From: Polytrichum commune
Taxonomy: Eukaryota; Streptophyta; Polytrichopsida; Polytrichales; Polytrichaceae
Direction: 5' to 3'
NCBI GenBank assembly: GCA_950295325.1
Contig: OX485803.1
Location: 75,777,554-75,841,553, forward strand
DNA length: 64,000 bases
Below, piece by piece: positions 11,406 through 22,408 of the stretch; positions within the stretch are counted from its first letter, which is position 1; the number at the start of each line of letters is the position of its first letter. A program made the position numbers and the translations under genes. The notes beneath the pieces are model-generated. The model was not told where the DNA came from and searched no databases. It worked only from the letters and a program-made list of their open reading frames with translations.

Positions 11406-11525
11406 ATCTGCTGCCAAACCTCAACAAAAACATGAGCCCACTAAAGAAGCCTAATCCAACTTATGCCTATTCTGCTGCTCTTGGAAATTCCGGAGAATTA
11501 CACCTCTCAAATGTGTCATGGAACC

Positions 11526-11876
11526 TACACTCTAAACTCCGTAATTTCATGCTTTGTGGCAACCAAAGTGCATGTGATGTTTAGGAGTTTTGTAGTGGTA
11601 ACACGGATGCGTGATAAAAGAGAATTAGTATATCATGCAACATTATGGAATAATGCAAAGTCAACATTGCAGTGTTGACAATGATGACAACGTGATGCGT
11701 GTAAGCGTTCGGTTTCGATTCTTTGGTGGTTTATTTTAATGTCAAAACATGTGATATATGGGAGGGAAACATGGCAACAAGGAGTGAGATTTAAGCTGAG
11801 ACCATCCATTCCCTAGGGTTTCAGGATATAAGAGGAGTGAAATTATGGGGGTTGGTATTACGGAGTTTAGAGTGTA
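11526..11876. mobile_element. MITE family A (TACACTCTAAACTCC), short form
   Basis: Inverted ends read TACACTCTAAACTCCGTAAT on the left and the complement of TACACTCTAAACTCCGTAAT on the right. The element is 351 bp including the flanking TA. Internally it carries the family landmark TGGCAACCAAAGTGCATGTG. Five copies are present in the window (11,526; 13,367; 15,512; 50,567; 59,870). This one lacks most of the middle of the long form. Confidence 0.85.
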
Positions 11877-11925
11877 ATATATATGATTCTGTAACATACG
11901 GATCTTTAAATATTCACTTTACTTA

Positions 11926-12108
11926 CACTATTAGAAAACGTGGCCATGATACACACTTCCCATTTGACATAGGTAGTCATTGCGACATGACCCCATTGGC
12001 ATGTGTTGAGTCCAATCTACAATTGTAATAGATTAGACTCGACATATGTAAAAGTGATCCTCTATGTCAAATGAGAAGTGTGTTCTAGGCCCCGTAATCC
12101 TAGTAGTG
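11926..12108. mobile_element. 183-bp CACTA-type MITE with TTA target duplication
   Basis: Begins CACTATTAGAAAACGTGGCC and ends with the complement of CACTACTAGGATTACGGGGC. It is flanked by TTA at 11,923-11,925 and 12,109-12,111. CACTA termini plus a 3-bp duplication are the hallmark of CACTA (En/Spm) elements. The body is itself a long imperfect hairpin (ACACACTTCCCATTTGACAT inverted at the other side), with no coding potential. Confidence 0.85.
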
Positions 12109-12137
12109 TTACATACTCTCATCAAGTTGCAACACTT

Positions 12138-12348
12138 GGATACACTTACTAATAAGGTATGTAGAAAACTTGGGCTAAGAACACACTTCCCATTTGACAT
12201 AGGCAACATTGCAACATGACCCCATTTACATGTGTTGAGTCCAATCTATGACAAATGTAGATTAGACTTAACACATGTAAATGATTGCATGTGTCAAATG
12301 GGAAGTGTGTTCTAAGACGGTCACCATGTTTTTTAGTAATGATGAATG
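12138..12348. mobile_element. Degenerate second copy of the CACTA hairpin MITE
   Basis: The same hairpin core (ACACACTTCCCATTTGACAT and its inverse) recurs at about 12,181-12,316. The outer termini have decayed to CACTTACTAATAAGG and the complement of ATTACTAAAAAACATGG. It lies about 30 bp from the intact copy, so the two may be a tandem pair. Confidence 0.55.
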
Positions 12349-13366
12349 GGCATATTTAGGGGATTGTTGTATCGACCCCACACTGGTTAGAACGACCATA
12401 GTCAATATGTAAGGTGTCAACTAGGCTCTGACTTGTCATCCAAGTTGGCCAAGTTTATTAATTCTAACATAAAGTTGGTATCTTGCTCCTCTTCACGTGT
12501 GCAATGAAAAATTAGATTCTAATAGGTCATGTGACCATGTGACTCGTCTTTGTAGTCATTTTAACAAACTATTTGGTCGATTTAACATTTCGCTCCATTT
12601 AAAGCCTAATATGAGGTGTCACTAGGCCCTTCATACATCAACATAGCATAACACTTTAAAAAAATCATCACTGATTCATAGTATGTCCCAGAAAATATGC
12701 TTAATATAAATTCCTTTTCTTGACATATGGTCAAAATTCTTGAAAAAAATGTATAGTTCTCTAAATGCTAAAATAGTACAAGATGCAATTATGTACAACA
12801 GATCAACATACCTTAGATATTGCCCTCCTAACTCATTCATTGCAAAGCAAATAGAAACGTATAAATAAATGTCTTATATTAAAATATATACGAACATGAC
12901 AGGAAATTCGTAGCCATGTGGTGGTCTGGATAGCATTGTACAGATAAACCATAATATTGACACAAATTAATAATTTCCTCCTCAAATGTGTCACATGTCA
13001 TGCCCACATTCGCTAAGACCACTTGCATCCCACATGGAAACAACGTTCTGGCACAGGTAATGATGAAATAGGGAACCATCTACAGCACTGCAGAAGCTTT
13101 GCAATTCTGTCTTGTTGAAATGTGAGATGACAAGGCTGGCTGTAGCCAGAAATGAGAATGAGCTACTTCATTAGACAGACAACTGGAGATTTTGAGGATT
13201 GTTATATAAAGAATGATCTGGATTATGGAGACTGGATGCATATAGAAGGAATTGGAGGCCTTTGAGCCGTAATTTACACTACACAAATGTGCATAATGGT
13301 TCAGTCAGACAGCATTTTGCAGACGAGCATACTGGTGGCACAGTTTTATAATTCGTCATCATCCTG
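12349..13366. other. Intergenic tract, nothing recognised
   Basis: AT-rich, stop-rich sequence with no recognisable gene or repeat on either strand. Confidence 0.5.
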
Positions 13367-13838
13367 TACACTCTGAACTCCATAGTATCACACCTGTGGC
13401 AACCAAAGTGCAGGTGATATTATGGAGTTTTGTAGTGTTGACATGGATGCGTGATAATATAGAATTAGTGTAGCATGTGACATTATGGAATGTAGCATGT
13501 TAACAAAGGAGGTGTGAGGACGATTTGAATTCGTTCTCCCGTCACCTACGCTAGTGTGGTCCACTCCTCTTGGCCTTCCTGGGCGATGTGGCGGACATAT
13601 GCACCAACATTCAACAAGAAGAAGAAGAAGACACTCCACATGTTGACACATGACGCAATACGAGGGTGTGGGTTGACTTCTTGAGTGGTTTGCATAATGA
13701 CAAATTTTGTGATATAAAGGAGAGAAATGTGACAATAAGGAGTGAGATTTGAACTACAAAAATATGTTCCCTAGGGTTTGGGGATATTAGAAGGTGTGTG
13801 ACATTATGGGGGGTTGATATTACGGAGTTTAGGGTGTA
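13367..13838. mobile_element. MITE family A, long form (472 bp)
   Basis: TA-flanked ends are TACACTCTGAACTCC and the complement of TACACCCTAAACTCC. It carries the extra middle segment with CCTACGCTAGTGTGGTCCAC absent from the short form. A 115-residue open frame on the minus strand (13,388-13,735) runs through it. Related frames appear in the long copies at 50.6 and 59.9 kb, but it looks like no known protein. Confidence 0.85.
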
Positions 13839-14157
13839 TAAGCTTAAGAGTCTCCTCGTTTACAAATCTCTCATCATATACGGTTAGTAGAGAGTACCTG
13901 TGTAAAATGTATAGTATTTAATTGAGAGTGGCTTGCATGTCACTATAATACCTACTGTGCCGAATGCAAACTACAATATCCGTATTGATCAAGGGAATTA
14001 TCCTATTACACATTCTAAATTTTGCCCACACACCATCTCGGTATACATTTGTTTGTTAGTATACATGTAATGGTTTAGACCAATGGCAACAACCCGATCC
14101 TCAAAAGCACTTTTATAGAACCCGATCAAACATGTTTGCCCCACCCGATCTCAATAC

Positions 14158-14863
14158 AAATTGTCCTTGCATTTTTGAAAGCCACCTTGTCCACAAAATC
14201 CATATTGAGTGCACCTCAGCTTCAAGGTCTAAAATCCAATATACATATTCATTTTCACTTAGTACATAAACAATTAATTGGGACTTCAATTTTGAAATGA
14301 AACTTTCAATAAAGCATGTAAGTAACGTAGAACTTTAAATATGAAAAAATCCTCATCAGCATTTCTTTTTGTAACTTATCACTTGAAAGGGCCTTTGCAG
14401 ACTTCTACAACGTCCTATTCGTTAAGCCTAAATCGTGCCTACTTCAGTATCTTAAATCTTGATTTTTTTAAATAAAATGAATCAGCTAAACTTACACTCA
14501 CTTATGCTTAATTAGTTGGGATGTGTAGGTTTACTTAGAAGGCGTTAATTTAAATTTCTGTAAATGAGTTTGCTAGACGTAGCACATTATTAACTTCAAT
14601 CTTGAATGAAAAAGACCCTTTCAAATTGTAAGTCACAAAATTAACACCTCAATGCTAATGAGGATTTTTTCATAGATTTTAATCCCAAGTTAATTACATG
14701 CTTTATCAATGGTTTCACTTCTAGAATAGAATCCTAATCAATTGCTCATTTACTAAGTGGAAGTGAATATATATATATATGATTTCGGGCCTTGAAGTTG
14801 AGATGCATTCAATATGGGTTTTTTGGACAAGGCGGCCTTCAAGAATGCATGGGCATTCATTTT
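14158..14863. mobile_element. Old, diverged foldback element
   Basis: The left arm includes CATATTGAGTGCACCTC and the right arm the inverted counterpart (GATGCATTCAATATGGG). The arms fold around a centre near 14,508 with many mismatches and indels. The arms match those of the near-perfect foldback at 39,144-40,111 (shared TTGCATTCTTGAAGG-like box and AAGGTCTAAAATCCAATATA). This is therefore an older member of the same family. Outer ends could not be fixed. Confidence 0.65.
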
Positions 14864-14989
14864 TGAAAACGAGCAAGATAGGCAAGGGAGGCAACGTTTT
14901 CCAGTCAAGTTCAAAAAAGTTTTCCTCGAGTTGCCCAAGGGTTGTAGGTCATGGGGCCTTATCCTTGTAAGAGACAACCTCCCCCAAAA

Positions 14990-15310
14990 GGCTCGTTTGG
15001 GGATGGTAAGCGTCCGTCTTGAACTAAAGTAGCTGACCCATTCCCAACCAATTCAACAATTTAGCATATTTGCGGTTTATGTATGATTAGAGAAAAACTC
15101 CCCCATATAGAGAAATAGAAATAAGAAGCAATTTATATTTGTTCATTAAAAATTTGTAATAACCAAATTACTATGAATTTTCTAAGTGAATACTCTCTTC
15201 GACCTATACCCATGATATAAGCTACTCTCTTTCTGATCACCGATTAGTACAAAACCGAGAACGCTTAATTCCCGTCATCCATAATTATGGCACCTAAGTA
15301 ATGCACTTGC
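14990..15310. repeat. Dispersed repeat shared with 41.74-42.11 kb
   Basis: GACCCATTCCCAACCAATT, then AATTTAGCA, AGAGAAATAGAAATA-like boxes, and AATTATGGCACCTAA near the right end recur in the same order near 41,757-42,060. It is diverged, non-coding and of unknown class. Confidence 0.5.
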
Positions 15311-15511
15311 AATTTAAACCTAATTGTCAACTTAGCTACTAACATTTGGCTAAGTTGGATTTCAATCATGACATGTCAACACTTAGCAGAGATTGTTCTT
15401 GTGCTATATGGAAATAGGTTGACCTAAGCTATGAAAAGGAGTGGTGGTCATCAATGGGTTGGCTACCTTACATGTTGAAATGTTAACTACTTACATCTCA
15501 ACTTAGGGAAA

Positions 15512-15876
15512 TACACTCTAAACTTCGTACTATCAACTTCCTTAATGTCACTCCTTCTCTTATATCTTGGAACGCTAGGGAACAGATGTTCTCAAAGTAA
15601 TCTCACTCCTTGTTATCACATTTTCCTCTCATATATCATGGGCTTTGACATTGAAATAAACCACCAAAGAATTCAAATCACACGCTTACACGCATCATAC
15701 TATCATCATTGTAATTATTTATTGCCAATATTGCAATGTCGACTTCATGTTATTCCATAATGTCACATGCTACACTAATTCTCTTTTTTCACACATCCAT
15801 GTTAACACTGCAGAACTCCTTAATATCACATGCACTTTGGTTGCCACAAGTATGATATTACAGAGTATATAGTGTA
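15512..15876. mobile_element. MITE family A, short form, inverted
   Basis: Ends are TACACTCTAAACTTCGTACT and the complement of TACACTATATACTCTGTAAT. Compared with 11,526-11,876 it lies in the opposite orientation (internal ACTTTGGTTGCCACA on the plus strand). 365 bp including the TA pair. Confidence 0.8.
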
Positions 15877-15949
15877 TTATGTTGTGACTTATGAAAAACT
15901 AACAGGTCAAGGTTAGGTCGGACCCGCCCATGTGAGATTGTCACTCTCC

Positions 15950-17025
15950 ATTTACCTGCGAGGAGAGATGAAAGATGCGAATCTTTCAAGCTCCCCCACA
16001 ACAAACAGCGAAAGCTCTGGAGGAATGTCAAACACCGAAACGTACCACCCTTGTCTAACTCACTGACACCAGCCAACAAACAAGCATCTGCATGCATGAG
16101 ACAAACACGAAAGAAGTGTGAATCCTTTTCTGCCAGTAAACACCTACATCCTCATATTCCTTTAATATAACTATGTTCACAGGTTGAACTCTTCATGTGT
16201 ATTTGCTGACGTCACACCTGACTTTCTTGTGCTTCCTAGGTGTGAGAATAGAGTTAGAAGATGTCATCACCAATATGGAAGCATACTGATCTCCAAAGAA
16301 TGGTTGTGGAAATTTAAACTTTAAATGTTGTGTAGCAATATGTTGAATGGGAGGCTCTCTACATAAACCCAGATACTTTCTTGTTGCGTACTCAGTGATT
16401 TCTGCAACTGAAGTGGATTATATTTACATGTACGAAGCATGTGTTTCCTTTCTAGCATCTTCTTCCATAATATTCCCAGTGATACTTGGAGTTGGCAATG
16501 TTGGGGAAGAATCCACATCAACTAGGAACCTTGAGAGAGCACCGAGGTGAGAAAAAGTGTTTAGCCTAAAGCTTTGGGGATAGCAGAGACAAGGAAAGCA
16601 ATGTAACACTCCATCCAAGTGCAGAAAGCTCTCGAGGATATCCCAACACCAAAACCCACCAGCCCCTGTCTATCAATCTAAAGTATGTGTCAGACAGATG
16701 AGGAAGATCTCCCAACAAAAAAATTGCTGATACATTCTCTAAATTTAGTATGACCGTATTGGTAAAGTTTTTATAACATTTGTTGATGCTGTGGTTTCAA
16801 AATGTCTACAAATGAACACATGCACATCATTATTGGAGTCCAAAGCATGAACATTATGGATGTGTGCATAATTCACACATGAAATTTCGTGTAAATACAA
16901 GTGCTCAATGGAAAGCTCTCTACAGAAGATAATTTAGTGGTTGAATGTTTTATATCTGCCACAAATAATTACATATTTGTGAAGCACATATTTCTCTTCA
17001 AGCACATCCTTACGTGATGTTCGAA
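15950..17025. repeat. Old tandem duplication (about 0.55-kb units)
   Basis: GAAAGCTCTGGAGGA near 16,010 followed by TGGGAGGCTCTCTACA near 16,348 is echoed by GAAAGCTCTCGAGGA near 16,625 and TGGAAAGCTCTCTACA near 16,910. CGAAGCATGTGTTTCCTTTC (16,434) corresponds to GAAGCACATATTTCTCTTCA (16,981). The units are diverged. Minus-strand frames through them are interrupted and not recognised. They lie downstream of the PERK gene. Confidence 0.5.
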
Positions 17026-17968
17026 CCTATTTTATTGCGCAGGTACCTACTGTGATAAATAAATAGATTTATAAAAAAAGCATAGAAATGCACATATTGT
17101 TGGGCCAAAAAAAAAAATCTTGGTCTCCTGGCCAACAGATGTGTTTTATGAGTGCAGCTTGAATCTTTTGATTGAATGCGGGAGATAAGTCCCAGAATGA
17201 ACTCTTTCTCCAAGAGACATAATTCCAGATATGTGTTTATAATTTATTATCCACCCTATACTTGCATACACATGGTAATGTTGCGAATCTTAATCCGAAT
17301 TATATCCCACAAGGTCATAGAAACTAACGTCACAATGAATATATGGAATGCACAGAAGGGATCTTCAGTTTCAACCCACATGAGAGGCCACATACTGAAT
17401 AACCAGGCCGGTGCACACTTCTTTGTGATCATGGTGTTCCAAATGTCATATTCAACTCAAAAAGATTGAATGAAAGGAGCACGAGCTCAAATTAAGAGCT
17501 TTCCAAAAAGGTGTACAATTGTTCAACTTGAACAGATTTACTAGTACAAAGAGGATTCAAAGCCTTCGCAATCCCTCCACTATGTCAGCAATTTACAAAG
17601 ATGACATCTGAAACTATCCCTCACATCTACAGCTGCCGTGACCTTTGAAAAAAGATCCTCACCTTTGTCTACAAGATCAAAGATGTTTGTTCATATCATG
17701 TCAGAAATAAATTAATCCCCAAGACAGTCATCCATTGACACCTCCCTTGAAAGAGAGGATCAAAAGAGCAGGCTTGATCAAATTATACCAGGTCGGAGGT
17801 AATCTCAATGAGAGTGCAGATAGAAGGTTACCTCCTCAAACTTAGAAACTTGTACAAAGAAATTCTAGGAGAACCAATAGTTGCAAAAGGTCTTACACTT
17901 GTGATGCCTTCAGATTTGCTGCAGTTTGGAGTCTCCACCATAAAACTCAAAACACATCCAACACCACC
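17026..17968. other. 3' flank of the PERK gene, nothing else recognised
   Basis: This stretch follows the PERK stop codon on the minus strand and should include its 3' UTR. No confident polyadenylation signal or second gene was identified. Confidence 0.4.
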
Positions 17969-20900
17969 TTATCGTCCATCTCCGAGGTGATCTTTGATTG
18001 GAGGATGCTCCCCACTTGAGGTGGAATCAGCAGGTGCAAACTCTTCACTCGAAGTCTGCAGAGGTGGCAAAGGCTCACTTATTAGGTCAAATCTGCTATT
18101 CTCAACCTGGACAGGTAATTCGCTTAACCGCCCTGATTGGAGTGGCCCTGATCGGAGTGGCCCTGATCTCGGAGGAGGGTCTCTTTGAGGAGGAGACGCT
18201 GAAAAACCTTCACCCATCCGTGATCGGCCAGGAGGAATGATCGTTCTGCTCCTCTGTCCACTTCTCCCAGGCAGGCTTCGCCCAGATAAACTACCTGGGT
18301 CTCTATTCTTGATGAGAGGTTCCCCAATACTGCGGTTTGAATGACTTCCATCCACACCCCCCTCAGATTCACTACTGTCTTGTGGATTTCCTCCAAACTC
18401 GCCTGTGTTTTCACTGCCAAATGTTTGACTACTGAGAGCCAATTTGTGTGCGCGCAACATGTCTGCGTTGTACTGTTGTGTGTCGTAAGCGCTGCTCCAG
18501 CTGAATTTACTGCCTCCAAAGTCCGAATCATGCTCTGAGCTATGCCCAGGTTTCAAGCCCTGGTACAAGCCTGCATTTTCCTCCTCACTTTCCAATGCTC
18601 TCACCACCTGCCAAAGCAGCCAGAATTCTCATTCAAGAAAGAGTACAAAGACCAAGATATGATGTCGCGGGACTGGTTTGCTCAAGAAAAATAAGTAGAA
18701 AGAGCAAGACCTAACATGATGTGATGTGTCACACCCATCTAACCCTAGCACTTCCAAGTGTATGTGGAACATCCAACTTGGTACATGAAAATGGAACAAA
18801 AATGGCCTATGAAACTAACTGACACCCACACACCTGACTCATCCTTGGACGCTTTGAGGCCGAATGGCGAACACATGATGCAGCTGCCTCGATCATCCTG
18901 AACATTTCCCTTGGATCATAATTATCACCAAGACGAGGATCAACAAGGTAATTGAGGTCCCCATCTTCCAAAGCCACTGTCATCAATGGTCGAGCCCACT
19001 CTACTAAACTCTCTTGCCCCGCGGGCTGGGTTGTGTCGACAGGTTTCCGCCCAGAGATGAGCTCCAGCAATACTACACCAAAGGAGTACACATCTGATTT
19101 CTCTGTCAGTTTCCCACTTTGAGCATATTCTGGAGCCAAGTAACCAAACGTCCCCATCACACGAGTTGATACATGACTATGTGTGTCTGAAGCCAGCCGT
19201 GCAAGCCCGAAATCTGAGACCTGGAAAAACATCCAACAGATATTCAGAACTGAATGCAGATCCTAACAATACATACATAAGATGACGTAGGTGAATCATT
19301 GTCACCTACAAAAGTCATCTCTCACCACATCTATTCAAACTACACCCAAGGACTCCAACCCTCATAATTTCAATTGCAGGTTTAGGGTTTAGGGTTTAAG
19401 GTTTCTTTAGATGAAATAACTAGAACTTATGCAGCCAAGATCCATCAAAGAATGCTTCAAACTAGAGAGATCTATTTTGACATAATCCTTCCAGACCATT
19501 CATGGGTCATACCTGTGCTTCATATTTGTCATCCAGTAGAATATTTGATGACTTAATATCCCGATGGATGATTCGAGGATGACAATCCTCATGAAGGTAT
19601 GCCAAACCACGAGCAGCTCCTACTGCAACTCGAAGCCTCAACTCCCAACTCATCACTGGCTTGCCATCCCCTGAATCACAAAACATGTGTTGAGTACATT
19701 CACAAGTTGTCTAAGCCTCAAGAAATGGATACCAACATTCTATCGATCTGTGGTTACCTTCACAGCATTCCAAAACAGCTCCTAGTGGTTCCATCCTTTC
19801 AGTATACTCTTTACCAAAATAGAATCTGACACAACAACACCGTAGTATCACGATGTCTTACCGTAAAGATTAACATCAAGGGTGCCATTCGGAACAAAGT
19901 CATACACCAATAATCTCTGCTTGTCGACAATGCAATAGCCTACAAGAGACACCAAATGACGGTGATGCACGCGACCTATGATCTCCACTTCTGCGCGAAA
20001 CTCTCGATCACCTTGACCACCACCAACAGTCAGTTGCTTCACAGCAATCATCTGACCATTTGTCAACTGGCCCTTGAAAACGCGCCCAAAACCACCTTCA
20101 CCCAGGAGATTCTCCTTGGCAAAATCATCTGTCGCTGCCTGCAGTTCACCAAAGGTGAACCATGACCTAGAATTTCCACCACTTCCTGTGCCTGCTGGAG
20201 GCAGAGGTACACCGCCTCCACCACCACCACCAGAGCTAAGAGGTTGCCGCAAACTTCCACCCGCAGCACCATACATCAGGCTGCTGTCCGCTCCACCACC
20301 TGGTTTGAATGATCCACCTCGGGCGCCAACTCCACCAATTGGTAGAAAATCCTCTCTTCTCCTGGGTTTCCTTCTCCAGCAGCAAAACCACACAAGGAAA
20401 AAAACCGCAAACAGAAGGACCGCACCTCCACCTCCAGCAATTCCAGCAATCGCTCCAGTCGTGAGACTGTTCGAGCTTGTGCTCGAAACTGCAGCCGTCG
20501 AGGCAGTCGAGTTCCCTGGAGGTGATGCAGCAGGAGACACCAAAACCCCTGGGGGGGGAGGAGGTGATGAACCTGTTCCAGGTGGTGGTGGTGGTGATGG
20601 AGGTGAAGTAGGAGGAGGAACAGCACTAGTAGAGTTTGATGGAGATGTTGCTGGTGGGGTGGCATTTTTGGGTGGTGGAGGTGATCGGGTCGAACTCGGG
20701 GTTGGAGCTGGAGGAGTAGATCCTGGAGGTGGAGGTGGTGATGGAGTGATTGTTGGAGGTGAAGCTGAAGGACTTGATGCTGGAGGTGGTGATGATGGTG
20801 ATGGTGATGGTGATGGTGATGGTGGTGGTGGTGGTGGTGGTGGTGGTGGTGAAGTTGTTGGAGGTGAGGCTGGAGGACTTGATGCTGGAGGTGATGGTGA

Positions 20901-22082
20901 TGGGGTGGTTGTTGGGGGGGAAGCTGGAGGTGGTGGTGATGGTGGCGGTGGTGAAGGACTTGAGGTTGGAGGTGAAGCCGGAGGGCTTGACGCCGGTGGG
21001 GATGATGTTGTGGTTGGAGGTGAAGCTGGAGGTGAAGCTGGAGGGCTTGATGCCGGCGGTGTCGGGGTTGTTGTTGGGGGTGAAGCTGGAGGAGATGACA
21101 CCGGCGGAGACGGTGTTGTAGTTGGAGGTGAGGCAGGTGGAGGTGATGCTGGTGGTGATGAGGTGGTTGTTGGGGGTGAGGCTGGAGGATTTGATGCTGG
21201 AGGTGGTGGTGATGGTGAAGTTGTTGGAGGTGTTGCTGTTGTCGTCGGAGGTGGTGTTGATGATGGTGGAGAAGTTGGGGGTGGTGATGCAGGAGAGGTC
21301 ACAGGCGGCGTTGCAGGAGGAGTTGCAGGAGGAGGAGCAGGAGGAGATGTGGCCGCGGGAGATACTACCGGGGTACTGGTGGAAGGAGCTACAGTTGCAG
21401 CAGCAGGTGACGAAGAAGTGGGAGGAGGTGTGGCAGGAGGAGGTGGTGACGAAGCTGGAGGTGGTGACGAAGCTGGAGGAGGTGATGAAGTTGGAGGAGG
21501 TGTTGTGGAAGCAGCAGGAGGAGGTGTTGCTGTTAACGTGGGAGGAGATGATGTAGGGGCTGACATTGCTGGAGGAGGGGCAGGAGGAGATGTGGCAGTG
21601 GGAGGGGATGCTGGGGGAGTGACAGTGGAAAGATTAGCTGGTGGTGTTGCAGAGGGTGGTGTTGCAGCAGGTGGAGGGACGTTAGTGGGGGAAGCTGCAG
21701 GAGGGGGAGGGTCAACAGGTGGTGGTGGTGCAGGAGGACTTACAGCAGGAGGTGTTGCAGGAGGGGGAGGGTCAACAGGTGGTGGTGCAGGAGGACTTAC
21801 AGTAGGAGGTGTTGCAGGAGGAGGAGGATTAACAGGTGCTGGTGCGGGAGGACTAACAATAGGAGGTGTTGTGGGAGGAACTGCTGGAGGAGGAGGAGGA
21901 GGAGAAACTGGGGGAGGTGATAATGCAGGAGGTGGAGAGGAAACTGGTGGTGGTGGTGTGGCAGGTGGAGAGGTTGCCGGCGGTGGTGTTAAAGGAGGAG
22001 AATTTAGAGGTGGTGTTGAAGCAGGCGGAGGAACTCCAGATGGTGGTGATTGGGATGTTGCACTGGGTGAAGGGGCTGACAT
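17969..22082 (-). CDS. PERK-type proline-rich receptor-like kinase (4 exons, 1,134 aa)
   Basis: Plasma-membrane receptor-like kinase of the proline-rich, extensin-like (PERK) family, thought to link cell-wall state to Ser/Thr phosphorylation. Exons on the minus strand: 22082-19862, 19670-19513, 19220-18834, 18607-17969. All introns (191, 292, 226 bp) are GT-AG and frames join exactly. Residues 1 to about 530 are Pro/Ser/Thr/Ala-rich with no signal peptide, as is usual in PERKs. The membrane span is about 543-567, followed by a basic stop-transfer ([10 protein letters not shown]). The kinase begins near 642 ([10 protein letters not shown]): glycine loop GEGGFG 661-666, catalytic Lys 682, Glu near 698, HRDIK 776-780, DFG 796-798, APE 822-824. 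[10 protein letters not shown] and RPRMSQVVRALE are PERK-typical. The serine-rich tail extends to 1,134. The extracellular part is far longer than in typical PERKs (about 600-760 residues in total in Arabidopsis, from memory). No inactivating change is visible. Confidence 0.93.
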
Positions 22083-22408
22083 TTTTTATTCATAACCTAA
22101 ATCTGAGAGCTCGAAGATGGCACCGCATCCATCAACCTTCGTGCATCAGGCTATGGTGTGCACCCCCAAACAGAGGGCAGTGGTTGACATCTTCAAGCTC
22201 TGTGTAGTTGGCCAAATCGTCCACTGATGAATAAGGGTGAACTCCACGGTGTTGCGAATCTGAGCCCTTCAACAACAGCACCATGGCGTCATGGAGGACA
22301 TCTGGAGAACAGGAGATCTTTTGTGAGGATGTCTTCAGTTCTGGTGCTTGCAGTGGACAATTCCAAACCCAATCTCTTTGAATAAGCATGTGTGCTGTAA
22401 TTGCCTAC
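22083..22408 (-). promoter_or_regulatory. PERK leader with an 85-codon upstream ORF
   Basis: Immediately upstream of the PERK ATG (22,080-22,082, with A at -3) lies an open frame from ATG 22,389 to TGA 22,132, ending about 49 nt before the main start. Its product (MLIQRDWVWNCPLQAPELKT...) is not recognised. A donor-like CTCAG/GTAGGC occurs near 22,409. If the leader is continuous, this uORF would be translated first and could dampen PERK translation; this is inference. Confidence 0.4.

Larger units (their letters stand above)
10421..11429. repeat. Near-identical 1,009-bp block, copy 2 (contains the Em gene)
   Basis: Partner of 2,833-3,841, same orientation, offset 7,588. After 11,429 the sequence departs completely from copy 1. 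Confidence 0.9.

Noticed and set aside
13388-13735. 115-codon minus-strand frame as a gene
   Set aside because: It lies wholly within a family A MITE, resembles no known protein and has no promoter context.
19378-19402. Telomere-like TTTAGGG repeats in PERK intron 2
   Set aside because: Only about three units, partly imperfect; too short to mean an interstitial telomere tract.
20074-22095. 673-codon plus-strand open frame rich in glycine
   Set aside because: It is the antisense of PERK exon 1. The Pro/Ser/Thr codons of the kinase read as Gly/Val/Asp on the other strand, and the minus-strand frame has the membrane span, kinase motifs and consistent splicing.
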